64,000 nucleotides of DNA from Streptomyces sp. MspMP-M5. Lineage in GTDB: Bacteria > Actinomycetota > Actinomycetes > Streptomycetales > Streptomycetaceae. The translations under genes were made by a program, and so were the position numbers. The stretch spans positions 29,309-93,308 of the forward strand of contig NZ_KB891897.1 in the NCBI RefSeq assembly GCF_000373585.1, in the 5' to 3' direction. The notes under the pieces are model-generated. The model had not been told where the DNA came from. It worked only from the letters and a program-made list of their open reading frames with translations, and did not search any database. This document shows, one piece after another, positions 44,125 to 53,075 of this stretch (position 1 is its first letter; the number at the start of each line of letters is the position of its first letter).

Positions 44125-44858
44125 TCCGCACCGCCTTCCAGCCGCAGGACGTAGCCCACCCCGCGCACGGTGTGGACCAGCCGCGGTTCGCCGCCCGCCT
44201 CCGTCTTGCGGCGGAGGTACATCACATACACGTCCAGGGAGTTGGAGGTCGGTTCGAAGTCGAAGCCCCAGACGGCCTTGAGGATCTGCTCGCGGGTGAG
44301 GACCTGCCGGGGGTGGGCCAGGAACATCTCCAGGAGCGTGAACTCGGTGCGGGTCAGGTCGACCGGGCGGTTGCCGCGGGTGACCTCGCGGGTGGCGAGG
44401 TTCATCCGCAGATCGGCGAAGCCCAGCAGCTCGCTCTCGTCGGGCCGGGCGGTGCCGGCCGCCGCGTACGAGCTGCGGCGCAGCAGGGCGCGGATCCGGG
44501 CCAGCAGCTCGTCCAGCTCGAAGGGCTTGACGAGATAGTCGTCGGCGCCGGCGTCGAGGCCGGTGACGCGGTCGCCGACGGTGTCCCGCGCGGTCAGCAT
44601 CAGGATCGGCACGGTGACCCCGCTCGCCCGCAGCCGGCGGGCGGCGGTCAGTCCGTCCATCCGGGGCATCAGCACGTCCAGCACGATGAGTTCGGGGTCG
44701 TAGGCGGCGACCTTCTCCACCGCGTCCAGACCGTCGACGGCCTGCTCGGTGCCGTACCCCTCGAAGGCGAGGGAGCGCTGGAGCGCCTCGCGGACCGCGG
44801 GCTCGTCGTCGACGATCAGGATGCGGGCGGGGTGATCACCGTGCTCGGCGGGGCTCAT
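44121..44858 (-). CDS. OmpR-family response regulator (MprA-like)
   Basis: 245 aa. Receiver: acidic pair D17/D18 (ILIVDDEPAVRE), phosphoacceptor D61 (LIVLDVLMPRMDG) and K111 (DDYLVKPFE). The winged helix has RTEFTLLEMFLAHPRQVLTREQIL and SLDVYVMYLRRKTEAGGEPRLVHTVRGVGYVLR. ATGA overlap with the kinase gene. The likely target is the adjacent htrA-type gene, whose upstream region has three 11-nt TGAGA repeats, the geometry of OmpR-family binding sites. Confidence 0.94.
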   Translation of the reverse strand: MSPAEHGDHPARILIVDDEPAVREALQRSLAFEGYGTEQAVDGLDAVEKVAAYDPELIVLDVLMPRMDGLTAARRLRASGVTVPILMLTARDTVGDRVTGLDAGADDYLVKPFELDELLARIRALLRRSSYAAAGTARPDESELLGFADLRMNLATREVTRGNRPVDLTRTEFTLLEMFLAHPRQVLTREQILKAVWGFDFEPTSNSLDVYVMYLRRKTEAGGEPRLVHTVRGVGYVLRLEGGAE

Positions 44859-45072
44859 GTGCGTGACTACCTCGGTTGACGTTGCTGACGACCGGCTGGT
44901 CCTGTGCTGGCTTCAGCCTGACACGGATGCCGCCCGGACGGTCGCCCTGTGGAAAACCCTCCGCGGACCTCCACCGCCCGGCGGCGCCCCTGGCCGGAGC
45001 CTGCCCGAAGCCCGGCCGGAGCCCGCCCGGCCCGGCTCCCGGCCCGGCTCCCGGCCCCAGCCCAGACCCGGC

Positions 45073-46188
45073 TCAGACCCCGCTGTTCCCGCCGTTCCCG
45101 CCCCCGCTGCGCAGCGTGTCGAGGTCGGCCTTGACGGTGTTGATCGGTATGGCGAAGCCGAGGCCGACGCTGCCCGCCTGGCTGCTGTCCGACGAACTCG
45201 GCGAGTACATGGCCGAGTTGATGCCGATGATCTGCCCCTGCATGTTGATCAGGGCGCCGCCGGAGTTGCCCGGGTTGAGCGCGGCGTCGGTCTGGATCGC
45301 CTTGTAGGTGGTCTTGGACGAGCCGGTGTCGCCGTTGTACTGGTTGCCGCCGAACTCGAACGGCCAGCCACCGCCGCCGCCGAAGAAGCCGCGGCCGCCG
45401 CCCTGGTCCTGGCCCTGCCCCTGGCCCTGGCCGTCCTCCTTGGGGACGGAGACATCGCGGTTGAGCGCGGAGACGATACCGCTGGTCACCGAGCCGGTGA
45501 GGCCCTCCGGCGAGCCGATCGCGACGACCGGGTCGCCGACCACGAGCTTGCTGGAGTCGCCGAGCACCGCGTGCGTCAGCCCCTTGGCGCCGGCGACCTT
45601 GATCAGCGCCAGGTCCTTGCCCGGGTCGGTGCCGACGACCGTCGCGGTCTTCCTGCTGCCGTCGCTAAAGGTGACGCTCACCTTGCGGGCGCCGGCCACC
45701 ACGTGGTTGTTGGTGACGATCTCGCCGCTGCTGGTGATCACCACGCCGGAGCCGGTGGACTCACCGCCGCCCGTGCGCGCCTTGATCTCGACGATGGCCG
45801 GGCTGACCGCCTTGGCCACCCCCGCGACCCCGGTGCCGCCGCCGGTGTTCTGCCCGGCGTTGACGAGCGGGGTGGAGACGCCGCCGGTCGTGCTGCCCTG
45901 CTGCGTGGCACCGGCGATCAGCGCCGCGCTGCCGCCGCCGATCAGACCCGAGGCCAGCGCCACCGCGGCGATCAGCGCGATCGGCCGCCGGGCCCGGCGT
46001 CGCGGCTCCGGTGCGCCGGGAGCGCCCGCCGCCGCTGCGTCCGGCGTGTACGGGGGCGGCGGCGGCACGTCGCCGCGGAAGCGGTCCGCGCCGTGGTCGC
46101 TGCGGTGGCCGGTGCCGTACTCGGTCCCGTAGGCGTACGGCCGGTCCTGGGGCATCTCATCGCCGCTGCGGCGGTAGCTCTCGGTCAT
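45073..46188 (-). CDS. Trypsin-like serine protease, HtrA/DegP type without PDZ domain
   Basis: 371 aa. Cytoplasmic N terminus, one membrane helix (RPIALIAAVALASGLIGGGSAALIAGA), then the protease domain with the catalytic triad H (IVTNNHVVAGARKV), D (VVGTDPGKDLALIKV) and S (LNPGNSGGALINMQG). A Gly/Gln insert (GQGQGQDQGGGRGFFGGGGG) lies in the domain. The chain ends after FAIPINTVKADLDTLRSGGG, where HtrA proteins usually continue into PDZ. Envelope protein quality control is likely. ATG at 46188 chosen; regulated probably by the two-component pair downstream. Confidence 0.9.
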   Translation of the reverse strand: MTESYRRSGDEMPQDRPYAYGTEYGTGHRSDHGADRFRGDVPPPPPYTPDAAAAGAPGAPEPRRRARRPIALIAAVALASGLIGGGSAALIAGATQQGSTTGGVSTPLVNAGQNTGGGTGVAGVAKAVSPAIVEIKARTGGGESTGSGVVITSSGEIVTNNHVVAGARKVSVTFSDGSRKTATVVGTDPGKDLALIKVAGAKGLTHAVLGDSSKLVVGDPVVAIGSPEGLTGSVTSGIVSALNRDVSVPKEDGQGQGQGQDQGGGRGFFGGGGGWPFEFGGNQYNGDTGSSKTTYKAIQTDAALNPGNSGGALINMQGQIIGINSAMYSPSSSDSSQAGSVGLGFAIPINTVKADLDTLRSGGGNGGNSGV

Positions 46189-46212
46189 GCCCACGACTCT
46201 GCGGCCGCTGCA

Positions 46213-46241
46213 TGAGAACCGTCTGAGAACGCCCTGAGAGA
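46213..46241 (-). promoter_or_regulatory. Three 11-nt direct repeats upstream of the htrA-type gene
   Basis: On the plus strand TGAGAAC, TGAGAAC and TGAGAGA begin at 46213, 46224 and 46235, exactly 11 nt apart (minus strand: TCTCA repeats). They end 25 nt before the protease start codon. One-turn spacing is typical of OmpR-family regulator sites; the adjacent MprA-like regulator is the natural candidate. Confidence 0.65.
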
Positions 46242-46322
46242 CCCGACAGAAGTGGGTATGCCCGGTATAAGGACACGCACCGGCACGGCCGTTGGCCCTG
46301 ATGCCCGGAAGAAGCGCCCGCC

Positions 46323-47348
46323 CTAGCCCCCGCAGCCGCAGGACCGTCGCACCACCAGCCGCGACGGGAACTGCCGCAGCCGCTCGCGGCGCGAGCCGAC
46401 CACCCGCAGCCCGTCGTCCAGCACCAGGTCCACCGCCGCCCGGGCCATCGCCTGCCGGTCCGAGGCCACCGTCGTCAGCGGCGGATCGGTGAGCGCGGCC
46501 TCCTTGACGTCGTCGAAGCCGGCCACCGCCAGCTCGCCGGGGACGTCGATCCGCAGCTCGCGGGCGGCCCGCAGCACTCCGATGGCCTGGTCGTCGGTGG
46601 CGCACATGATGGCCGGCGGCCGGTCCGGGCCGGCCAGCAGCCGCAGCGCGACCTGATAGGCGTCGTAGCGGTTGTAGAGCGCCTGGAAGTAGCGGCCCTC
46701 CGGCGAGCGCCCGGATTCCAGCATGGCCCGCCGCCAGCCCTCGACGTGGTCGGTGACCGGGTCGCCCGACTTAGGGGTCTCCTCGGTGCCGCCCAGGAAG
46801 GCGACGTAGGCGTGGCCGTGCTCCAGGAGGTGCCGGGTCGCCAGCTGCGCGCCCCAGACGTCGTCGGTCATCACCGCGACGTCGTCGATGGCGTCCGGCC
46901 GGCGGTGCAGCAGCACCACCCGGGCGTCCCACGCGTCGATCTCCGCGGCGGCGTGCTCGCTGGGGCCCTGGCTGATCAGGATCAGCCCGGCCACCCGCAT
47001 CCCGAGGAACGCGCGGAGGTAGTGCACCTCGCGCTCGTCGATGTAGTTGGCGTTGCCGACCAGCACCATCTTGCCGCGCTCGGACGCGGCCTGTTCGACG
47101 GCGTGCGCCATCTCCGCGAAGAACGGCTGGCGGGTGTCCGGCACGATCAGACCTATGAGGTCGGTGCGGCGGGACGCCATCGCCTGCGCGACCCGGTCGG
47201 GCCGGTAGCCGAGCTCCTTGATGGCGGCGAGCACCCGCTCGCGCGTGGCCGGGGCGACCGGCCTCGGTCCGTTGTTGATGACGTAACTCACGACGGCGGT
47301 GGACGTCCCCGCCAGTTTTGCCACATCATCCCGCGTCACCTTGGCCAC
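46323..47348 (-). CDS. LacI-family transcriptional regulator
   Basis: 341 aa. N-terminal HTH and hinge: VTRDDVAKLAGTSTAVVSYVINNGPRPVAPATRERVLAAIKELGYRPDRVAQAMASRR. The periplasmic-binding-like sensor domain follows (LIGLIVPDTRQPFFAEMAHAVEQAA, GELAVAGFDDVKEAALTDPPLTTV). The protein ends RRSCGCGG, a C-terminal Cys pair found in several actinobacterial LacI proteins. GTG start at 47348. It lies 24 nt downstream of glnR and may be co-transcribed. Effector unknown. Confidence 0.9.
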   Translation of the reverse strand: MAKVTRDDVAKLAGTSTAVVSYVINNGPRPVAPATRERVLAAIKELGYRPDRVAQAMASRRTDLIGLIVPDTRQPFFAEMAHAVEQAASERGKMVLVGNANYIDEREVHYLRAFLGMRVAGLILISQGPSEHAAAEIDAWDARVVLLHRRPDAIDDVAVMTDDVWGAQLATRHLLEHGHAYVAFLGGTEETPKSGDPVTDHVEGWRRAMLESGRSPEGRYFQALYNRYDAYQVALRLLAGPDRPPAIMCATDDQAIGVLRAARELRIDVPGELAVAGFDDVKEAALTDPPLTTVASDRQAMARAAVDLVLDDGLRVVGSRRERLRQFPSRLVVRRSCGCGG

Positions 47349-47372
47349 GCGCGGCAGTCTACGCGGGTGGTC

Positions 47373-48197
47373 CTACCGGCGGGCAGGCTGCGCGGACGCG
47401 GATTTCCCGTCCGACGAGGAAGAACGCGCGGGCGCGCGTCCGCCGGCCCGCTCGTCCCCGCCGTCCTTCTTCGCCCCCTGTACGGCGTCCTCCTGTGCCT
47501 TGGCCTCCGCGGCGGCCCGCTCCACCTTCTCCGGCACCACGAAGCGGTAGCCGACGTTGCGGACCGTGCCGATCAGCGACTCGTGCTCGGGGCCGAGCTT
47601 GGCGCGCAGCCGCCGGACGTGCACGTCCACCGTGCGCGTACCGCCGAAGTAGTCGTAGCCCCACACCTCCTGGAGGAGCTGGGCGCGGGTGAAGACCCGG
47701 CCCGGGTGCTGCGCCAGGTACTTCAGCAGCTCGAACTCCTTGAAGGTCAGGTCCAGGACCCGGCCCTTGAGCTTGGCGCTGTAGGTGGCCTCGTCCACGG
47801 AGAGGTCGCCGGTGCGGATCTCCATCGGACCGTTGTCGGTGGTGATCTGCTGGCGGCCCATCGCCAGCCGCAGCCGCGCCTCCACCTCGGCCGGGCCGGC
47901 GGTGTCCAGCATCACGTCGTCGACGCCCCAGTCGGCGGTGACGGCGGCCAGTCCGCCCTCGGTGACCACCAGCACCAGCGGACAGCCGGGGCCGGTGGAC
48001 CGCAGCAGCTGGCACAGGGACCGCACATGCGGAAGATCACGGCGGCCGTCGATCAGTATGACGTCGGCCCCTGGGGTGTCGATCAGGGCCGGGCCCTCGG
48101 CGGGTGCCACCCGGACGCTGTGCAGCAGCAAGCCGAGCGCCGGAAGCACCTCCGTCGATGGCTGGAGGGCGTTGGTCAGCAGCAGGAGCGAACTCAC
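47373..48197 (-). CDS. glnR: Nitrogen regulator GlnR
   Basis: 274 aa OmpR-type regulator of nitrogen assimilation genes. The N terminus SSLLLLTNALQPSTEVLPALGLL and receiver core ADVILIDGRRDLPHVRSLCQLL are characteristic: the receiver has D50 but lacks the usual acidic pocket, so it is an atypical, probably non-phosphorylated regulator, as known for GlnR. The winged helix has LDLTFKEFELLKYLAQHPGRVFTRAQLLQEVWG. The tail is Lys/Ala-rich. GTG at 48197 chosen; the longer frame upstream is not conserved. Confidence 0.93.
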   Translation of the reverse strand: MSSLLLLTNALQPSTEVLPALGLLLHSVRVAPAEGPALIDTPGADVILIDGRRDLPHVRSLCQLLRSTGPGCPLVLVVTEGGLAAVTADWGVDDVMLDTAGPAEVEARLRLAMGRQQITTDNGPMEIRTGDLSVDEATYSAKLKGRVLDLTFKEFELLKYLAQHPGRVFTRAQLLQEVWGYDYFGGTRTVDVHVRRLRAKLGPEHESLIGTVRNVGYRFVVPEKVERAAAEAKAQEDAVQGAKKDGGDERAGGRAPARSSSSDGKSASAQPARR

Positions 48198-48444
48198 TTC
48201 CGACCACCTACCCGGTTTCCGGCGAGCTTCATCCTGAACGGCTCGCGGTCCTGCACGCTTCGCTTGCCCATGACGTCTGGTTCCTCCTCGGTCCCTGCGA
48301 CGGGGGCACCACCCGGTCCTGCCGGGGGTCTGCGGCACTGCTTCGTACGGGGTGCTCCCGGTCACACGCTTCGCGTGCGTGAAAGCACAAAAGGACCCGG
48401 GGGCGACGCTGCCCGGATCCTTCTTGCCCAGCAGAATAGCTCAC

Positions 48445-49093
48445 ATGAGCTGCGGACCCGAGGGCGACTTTGCACCTTCTTGTGTTCCGTCGATCACTTC
48501 GAGTGGTCACCGCGCGGTGCTGTTGACGGACGACGGCGTGCGCATCGAGGCCGCCCGCATCCCCCGGAGCCCGCTTCCGCAGGCCCCTTCGGCGCTCTCC
48601 ACGGGGCCGGCGTCCGCCCCCGTGGGCGACCTCGCGCTCGTGCTTGCGCACGGCTTCACCGGCTCCCTCGGCCTCCCCCACGCCATAGGGGCGCGGGCGG
48701 TACCCCCCTCGCGCTGCGCCGCGCCGCGGCCGCGTCGTCCCAGCACGCGGACGTGATCACGTTCTCCTTCCGGGGGCACGGCGGGTCCGATCCGCTGGGC
48801 CCGCTCCCTGGGCCACCGCCGGATCGCCACCGTCGGCTGCTGAGAAGAGGGGGCGGGGCGGCAGCCCCTCCACGAGGGGCGGTGGTCGGGCGACGGGTGG
48901 GCGGCTCGGTCGTGCCCCGGCAGGCCGCCCTGCACGGCCGCCGGGGGCCGGACCGCGGCCGGGGGAGCACGGGGAGCGCACGGGTGCGTGCCCCGATGCA
49001 GTGGCCGCGGTCAGTGCCCCCGCCCGGTGGTACCACCGGGGCACCGCGTCGATGCGCCGCCTCCACTGGGCCGTCACTCCCCCAAGCTCTTAA
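48445..49093 (+). pseudogene. Alpha/beta hydrolase pseudogene with several frame changes
   Basis: Recognisable hydrolase pieces occur in order but in different frames: HRAVLLTDDGVRIEAARIPR and LALVLAHGFTGS (frame of 48445), ADVITFSFRGHGGS (48747, shifted), IRWARSLGHRRIATVG (48790, shifted back), GSVVPRQAALHG (48903, shifted) and DAVAAVSAPARWYHRGTASM (48995, third frame). The nucleophile elbow G-x-S-x-G that should precede GSVV is missing, replaced by unrelated GC-rich sequence after a TGA. The gene is inactivated. It lies between glnR and the ABC exporter genes. Confidence 0.8.
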
Positions 49094-49104
49094 GGAGCAG
49101 GGGG
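49075..49104. repeat. 30-nt hairpin repeat, copy 1
   Basis: CACTCCCCCAAGCTCTTAAG followed by GAGCAGGGGG. It matches the copy at 59327-59356 at 28 of 30 positions. CCCCC/GGGGG and GCTC/GAGC can pair around a TTAAG loop. It overlaps the end of the pseudogene and may act as a terminator for either strand. Confidence 0.7.
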
Positions 49105-49122
49105 AAGCCGGCCCGCCGTGCG

Positions 49123-51165
49123 TCAGCCCGTCTCCGCCACCGCCTCCGCGAACTGGGCCGCGTACAGGCGGGCGTAGGCGCCGTCCGCGGCCAGGAGCGT
49201 GTCGTGGGTGCCCTGTTCGACGATGGACCCGTCCTCCATGACCAGGATGAGGTCGGCGTCCCGGATGGTGGAGAGGCGGTGCGCGATGACGAAACTGGTG
49301 CGGCCGCTGCGGAGTTGGGCCATGGCCTGCTGGATGAGGACCTCGGTGCGGGTGTCGACGGAGCTGGTGGCCTCGTCCAGGACGAGGATGGCCGGCTCCG
49401 CGAGGAAGGCGCGGGCGATGGTGATGAGCTGTTTCTCGCCCACCGAGACATTGCCGCCCTCCTCGTCGATGACGGTGTCGTAGCCGTCGGGGAGGGTGCG
49501 CACGAAGCGGTCGACGTGGGTGGCCCGGGCGGCCGCGACGACCTTGTCGCGGGAGGTGCCCTCGGGGGCGCCGTAGGCGATGTTCTCGGCGATGGTGCCG
49601 CCGAAGAGCCAGGTGTCCTGGAGGACCATGCCGATGTGGCCGCGCAGCTCCTCGCGGGACATCTCCGCGATGTCCACGCCGTCGAGGGTGATCCGGCCGC
49701 CGCGGACCTCGTAGAACCGCATCAGGAGGTTGACCAGGGTGGTCTTGCCGGCGCCGGTCGGGCCGACTATGGCGACGGTCTGGCCGGGGCGGACGGTGAG
49801 CGAGAGGTCCTCGATGAGCGGCTTGTTCTCGTCGTAGCGGAAGGAGACGTGCTCGAAGGCGACCTTGCCGGTGACCTGCTCGGGGCGGGCCGGCCGGTCG
49901 ACGTCGGGGTCCTGCTCGTCGGCGTCGAGGAGTTCGAAGACCCGCTCGGCGGAGGCGACACCGGACTGGACGAGGTTGGCCATCGAGGCGACCTGGGTCA
50001 GCGGCTGGCTGAACTGGCGGCTGTACTGGACGAACGCCTGGACGTCGCCGACGGACAGCGCGCCGGAGGCCACGCGCAGGCCGCCGACCACGGCCACCAG
50101 GACGTAGTTGAGGTTGCCGATGAACATCATCGCGGGCTGGATGATGCCGGAGATGAACTGGGCCTTGAAGCCCGCCGCGTAGAGCGCCTCGTTCTGCGCG
50201 CGGAAGAGCTCGGCGGACTCCTTCTGCCGGCCGAAGACCTTGACCAGCGAGTGCCCGGTGTACATCTCCTCGATGTGCGCGTTGAGCTTGCCGGTGGTCT
50301 TCCACTGCTGGACGAACTGCGGCTGGGCGCGCTTGCCGACCTTGGTGGCGACGACGATCGAGACCGGCACGGTGAGCAGCGCGACCAGCGCCAGCAGCGG
50401 CGAGATCCAGAACATCATCACCAGCACGCCCACGATCGTCAGCAGCGAGGTCACGATCTGGCTGAGGGTCTGCTGCAGCGTCTGCTGGATGTTGTCGATG
50501 TCGTTGGTGGCGCGGGAGAGCACCTCGCCGCGCTGCTGCCTGTCGAAGTAGCTCAGCGGCAGCCGGGCCAGCTTCTCCTCGACCTGTTCGCGCAGCCGGA
50601 AGACGGTGCGCTGGACGACGCGGGTGGCGATCCGGGCCTGGACGAAGCCGAAGAGCGCCGAGCCGGCGTAGATCAGCACGACCCACAGCAGGACCGTGCC
50701 GACCGCGCCGAAGTCGGTGTGCGGGCCCGGGTCCACCGGCATGCCGGCGACCAGGTCCGCGAGCCCGCCCTGACCGTGCGCCCGCAGGAACTCGGCGGCC
50801 TGGGCCCTGGTCAGGCCCTCGGGCAGATGGCGGCCGACGATACCGGCCATGAGCAGGTCGGTGGCCCGGCCCAGGACCTTCGGCCCGATGGCGGTCAGCG
50901 CCACGCTGAGCACGCCCAGCAGCAGCGCGACGGCGATGATGCCGCGCTCCGGGCGCATCTGGGCCAGCAGGCGCTTGCCGGAGCCCTTGAAGTCCATGGA
51001 CTTGTCGATCGGGCCGCCCATCATGCGGGCCATCGGGCCGCCGCCGGGGGCCGTGCCGCGGCGGGGCGCCGAGGCGGGGGCCGGGCCGGCGCCGCCGGCG
51101 GCGGGCGGCCCCCCGGGAGCCCTTTCCGGGCCGGTGGCCCGGCGCTGTCCGTCCGCGGTGGTCAT
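49123..51165 (-). CDS. ABC exporter half, membrane plus ATPase (second subunit)
   Basis: 680 aa. The Pro/Gly-rich N-terminal ~55 residues precede a six-helix ABC type I membrane domain (GIIAVALLLGVLSVALTAIGPKVLG, LLTIVGVLVMMFWISPLLALVALL). The ATPase domain has Walker A GPTGAGKTTLVNLL, signature VSVGEKQLITIARAFL (variant VSVGE rather than LSGGQ), and Walker B ILVLDEATSSVD. Its start overlaps the stop of the partner gene by 4 nt (51162-51165), so the two form a heterodimeric multidrug-type exporter. Substrate unknown. Confidence 0.92.
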   Translation of the reverse strand: MTTADGQRRATGPERAPGGPPAAGGAGPAPASAPRRGTAPGGGPMARMMGGPIDKSMDFKGSGKRLLAQMRPERGIIAVALLLGVLSVALTAIGPKVLGRATDLLMAGIVGRHLPEGLTRAQAAEFLRAHGQGGLADLVAGMPVDPGPHTDFGAVGTVLLWVVLIYAGSALFGFVQARIATRVVQRTVFRLREQVEEKLARLPLSYFDRQQRGEVLSRATNDIDNIQQTLQQTLSQIVTSLLTIVGVLVMMFWISPLLALVALLTVPVSIVVATKVGKRAQPQFVQQWKTTGKLNAHIEEMYTGHSLVKVFGRQKESAELFRAQNEALYAAGFKAQFISGIIQPAMMFIGNLNYVLVAVVGGLRVASGALSVGDVQAFVQYSRQFSQPLTQVASMANLVQSGVASAERVFELLDADEQDPDVDRPARPEQVTGKVAFEHVSFRYDENKPLIEDLSLTVRPGQTVAIVGPTGAGKTTLVNLLMRFYEVRGGRITLDGVDIAEMSREELRGHIGMVLQDTWLFGGTIAENIAYGAPEGTSRDKVVAAARATHVDRFVRTLPDGYDTVIDEEGGNVSVGEKQLITIARAFLAEPAILVLDEATSSVDTRTEVLIQQAMAQLRSGRTSFVIAHRLSTIRDADLILVMEDGSIVEQGTHDTLLAADGAYARLYAAQFAEAVAETG

Positions 51166-52895
51166 GCCGCCTCCTGCTCGGTGAGCTGGGAGAGCACGAT
51201 CTCCCGGTAGGTCTCGTTGCCGGCCATCAGCTCGCCGTGGGTGCCGGTCCCCACGATCCGGCCCGCGTCCAGGACCACGATCCGGTCGGCGCCGCGGATC
51301 GTGGCGACCCGCTGGGCGACGATCACCACGGTGGCCCGGTCGGTCTCCCGGGCCAGCGCAGCGCGCAGGGCCGCGTCGGTGGCGTAGTCGAGGGCGGAGA
51401 AGGAGTCGTCGAAGAGATAGATCTCCGGCTTGCGGACCAGGGCGCGGGCGATCGCCAGCCGCTGCCGCTGACCGCCGGAGACATTGCCGCCGCCCTGTGC
51501 GACCGGCGCGTCCAGACCGCCCTCCATCCGCTCGACGAAGCCCCTGGCCTGCGCGATCTCCAGCGCGTGCCACAGCTCCTCGTCTGTGGCGTCGGGGTTG
51601 CCGTACCGCAGGTTGCTGGCGACCGTCCCGGAGAAGAGGTACGGCTTCTGCGGCACCAGGCCGATCACGGAGGCCAGCGTCTCCGGGGCCAGAGTGCGCA
51701 CGTCCACGCCGTCGACCAGGACCGTGCCGCCGGTGGCGTCGAAGAGCCGGGGCACCAGCCCGAGGAGGGTGGACTTGCCGGCGCCGGTGGAGCCGATGAC
51801 GGCGGTGGTCTCGCCGGGGCGGGCGATCAGGTCGATGTCCCGCAGGACCGGCTGCTCCGCGCCGGGGAAGCGGAACTCCACGCCCCGCAGCTCCAGTTCA
51901 CCGTGCCGGGGCAGCGCGGTGACCGGCTCGGCGGGCGGGGTGACACTGGACTCGGTCACCAGCACCTCCTGGATGCGCTCGGCGCAGACCTCGGCGCGCG
52001 GCAGCATCATCACCATGAACGTCGCCATCATGATCGACATCAGGATGTACATCAGGTAGCTGAGGAAGGCCGTCAGCGCCCCGATCTCCATCTCCTGCGC
52101 GTCGATGCGCAGCCCGCCGAACCACACCACGGCCACACTGGAGAGGTTCACGATCACCATGACCAGCGGGAACATCATCGACATCAGCCGGCCGGCGCGC
52201 ATCGAGACGTCGTAGAGAGCGGTGTTGGAGCCGGCGAACCGCTCGCGCTCGTAGTCGTCGCGGACGAAGGCGCGGATGACGCGGATGCCGGCGATCTGCT
52301 CGCGCAGCACGCGGTTGACGGTGTCGATGCGCTCCTGCACCCCGCGGAACAGCGGACGCATCCGGCGCACGATCAGTGAGACGAGGATCCCGAGGACCGG
52401 GACGATGACCAGGAGGAGCGCCGACAGCGGCACGTCCTGGTTGAGCGCCATGACGATGCCGCCGATGCACATGATCGGCGCCGAGACCATCATCGTGAAC
52501 GTCATCAGGACCAGCATCTGGACCTGCTGGACGTCGTTGGTGGTGCGGGTGATCAGCGACGGGGCGCCGAAGCCGCCCAGCTCGCGGGCGGAGAAGGACT
52601 GCACCCGGTCGAAGACGGCGGCCCTGACGTCCCGGCCGAGCGCCATGGCCGTACGGGCGCCGAAGTAGACCGCGCCGATCGCGCAGGCGATCTGGAGCAC
52701 CGTCACCGCGAGCATGAAGCCGCCGATGCGGAAGATGTGGCCGGTGTCCCCCTTGACCACACCGTTGTCGATGATGTCGGCGTTGAGGGTCGGCAGATAC
52801 AGCGTGGCGAGGGTCTGGATCAGCTGGAGCAGGACGACGAGGGATATGGAGCGCCTGTAGGGCAGCAGATGCGCCCGCGCGAGTCGGAGCAACAC
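51162..52895 (-). CDS. ABC exporter half, membrane plus ATPase (first subunit)
   Basis: 577 aa. Six-helix domain starting LRLARAHLLPYRRSISLVVLLQLIQTLATLYLPTLNADIIDNGVVKG, with FFA RT-like contact motif SLITRTTNDVQQVQ. The ATPase has Walker A GSTGAGKSTLLGLV, signature VSGGQRQRLAIARAL and Walker B IYLFDDSFSALD; the residue after Walker B is D rather than E, the degenerate site usual for one half of heterodimeric exporters. The GTG at 52895 gives the conserved start; a longer frame upstream is not family-like. Confidence 0.92.
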   Translation of the reverse strand: MLLRLARAHLLPYRRSISLVVLLQLIQTLATLYLPTLNADIIDNGVVKGDTGHIFRIGGFMLAVTVLQIACAIGAVYFGARTAMALGRDVRAAVFDRVQSFSARELGGFGAPSLITRTTNDVQQVQMLVLMTFTMMVSAPIMCIGGIVMALNQDVPLSALLLVIVPVLGILVSLIVRRMRPLFRGVQERIDTVNRVLREQIAGIRVIRAFVRDDYERERFAGSNTALYDVSMRAGRLMSMMFPLVMVIVNLSSVAVVWFGGLRIDAQEMEIGALTAFLSYLMYILMSIMMATFMVMMLPRAEVCAERIQEVLVTESSVTPPAEPVTALPRHGELELRGVEFRFPGAEQPVLRDIDLIARPGETTAVIGSTGAGKSTLLGLVPRLFDATGGTVLVDGVDVRTLAPETLASVIGLVPQKPYLFSGTVASNLRYGNPDATDEELWHALEIAQARGFVERMEGGLDAPVAQGGGNVSGGQRQRLAIARALVRKPEIYLFDDSFSALDYATDAALRAALARETDRATVVIVAQRVATIRGADRIVVLDAGRIVGTGTHGELMAGNETYREIVLSQLTEQEAA

Positions 52896-53075
52896 AACCC
52901 GGAAGCCTATGCGAACACTTGCCTTCGGCAACCGAACTTCTCCGAGCACCGCAGGAATCGGCACGGATCGCCGGAAAGTCTTTACCCGAACTTGCCCGGA
53001 CTTGCCCGGAACCGGACCGGCCGCCGCGTACGCCATCATGGAGGCGGCAAGAGCCCCCGACATGAAGAGGCCGCC

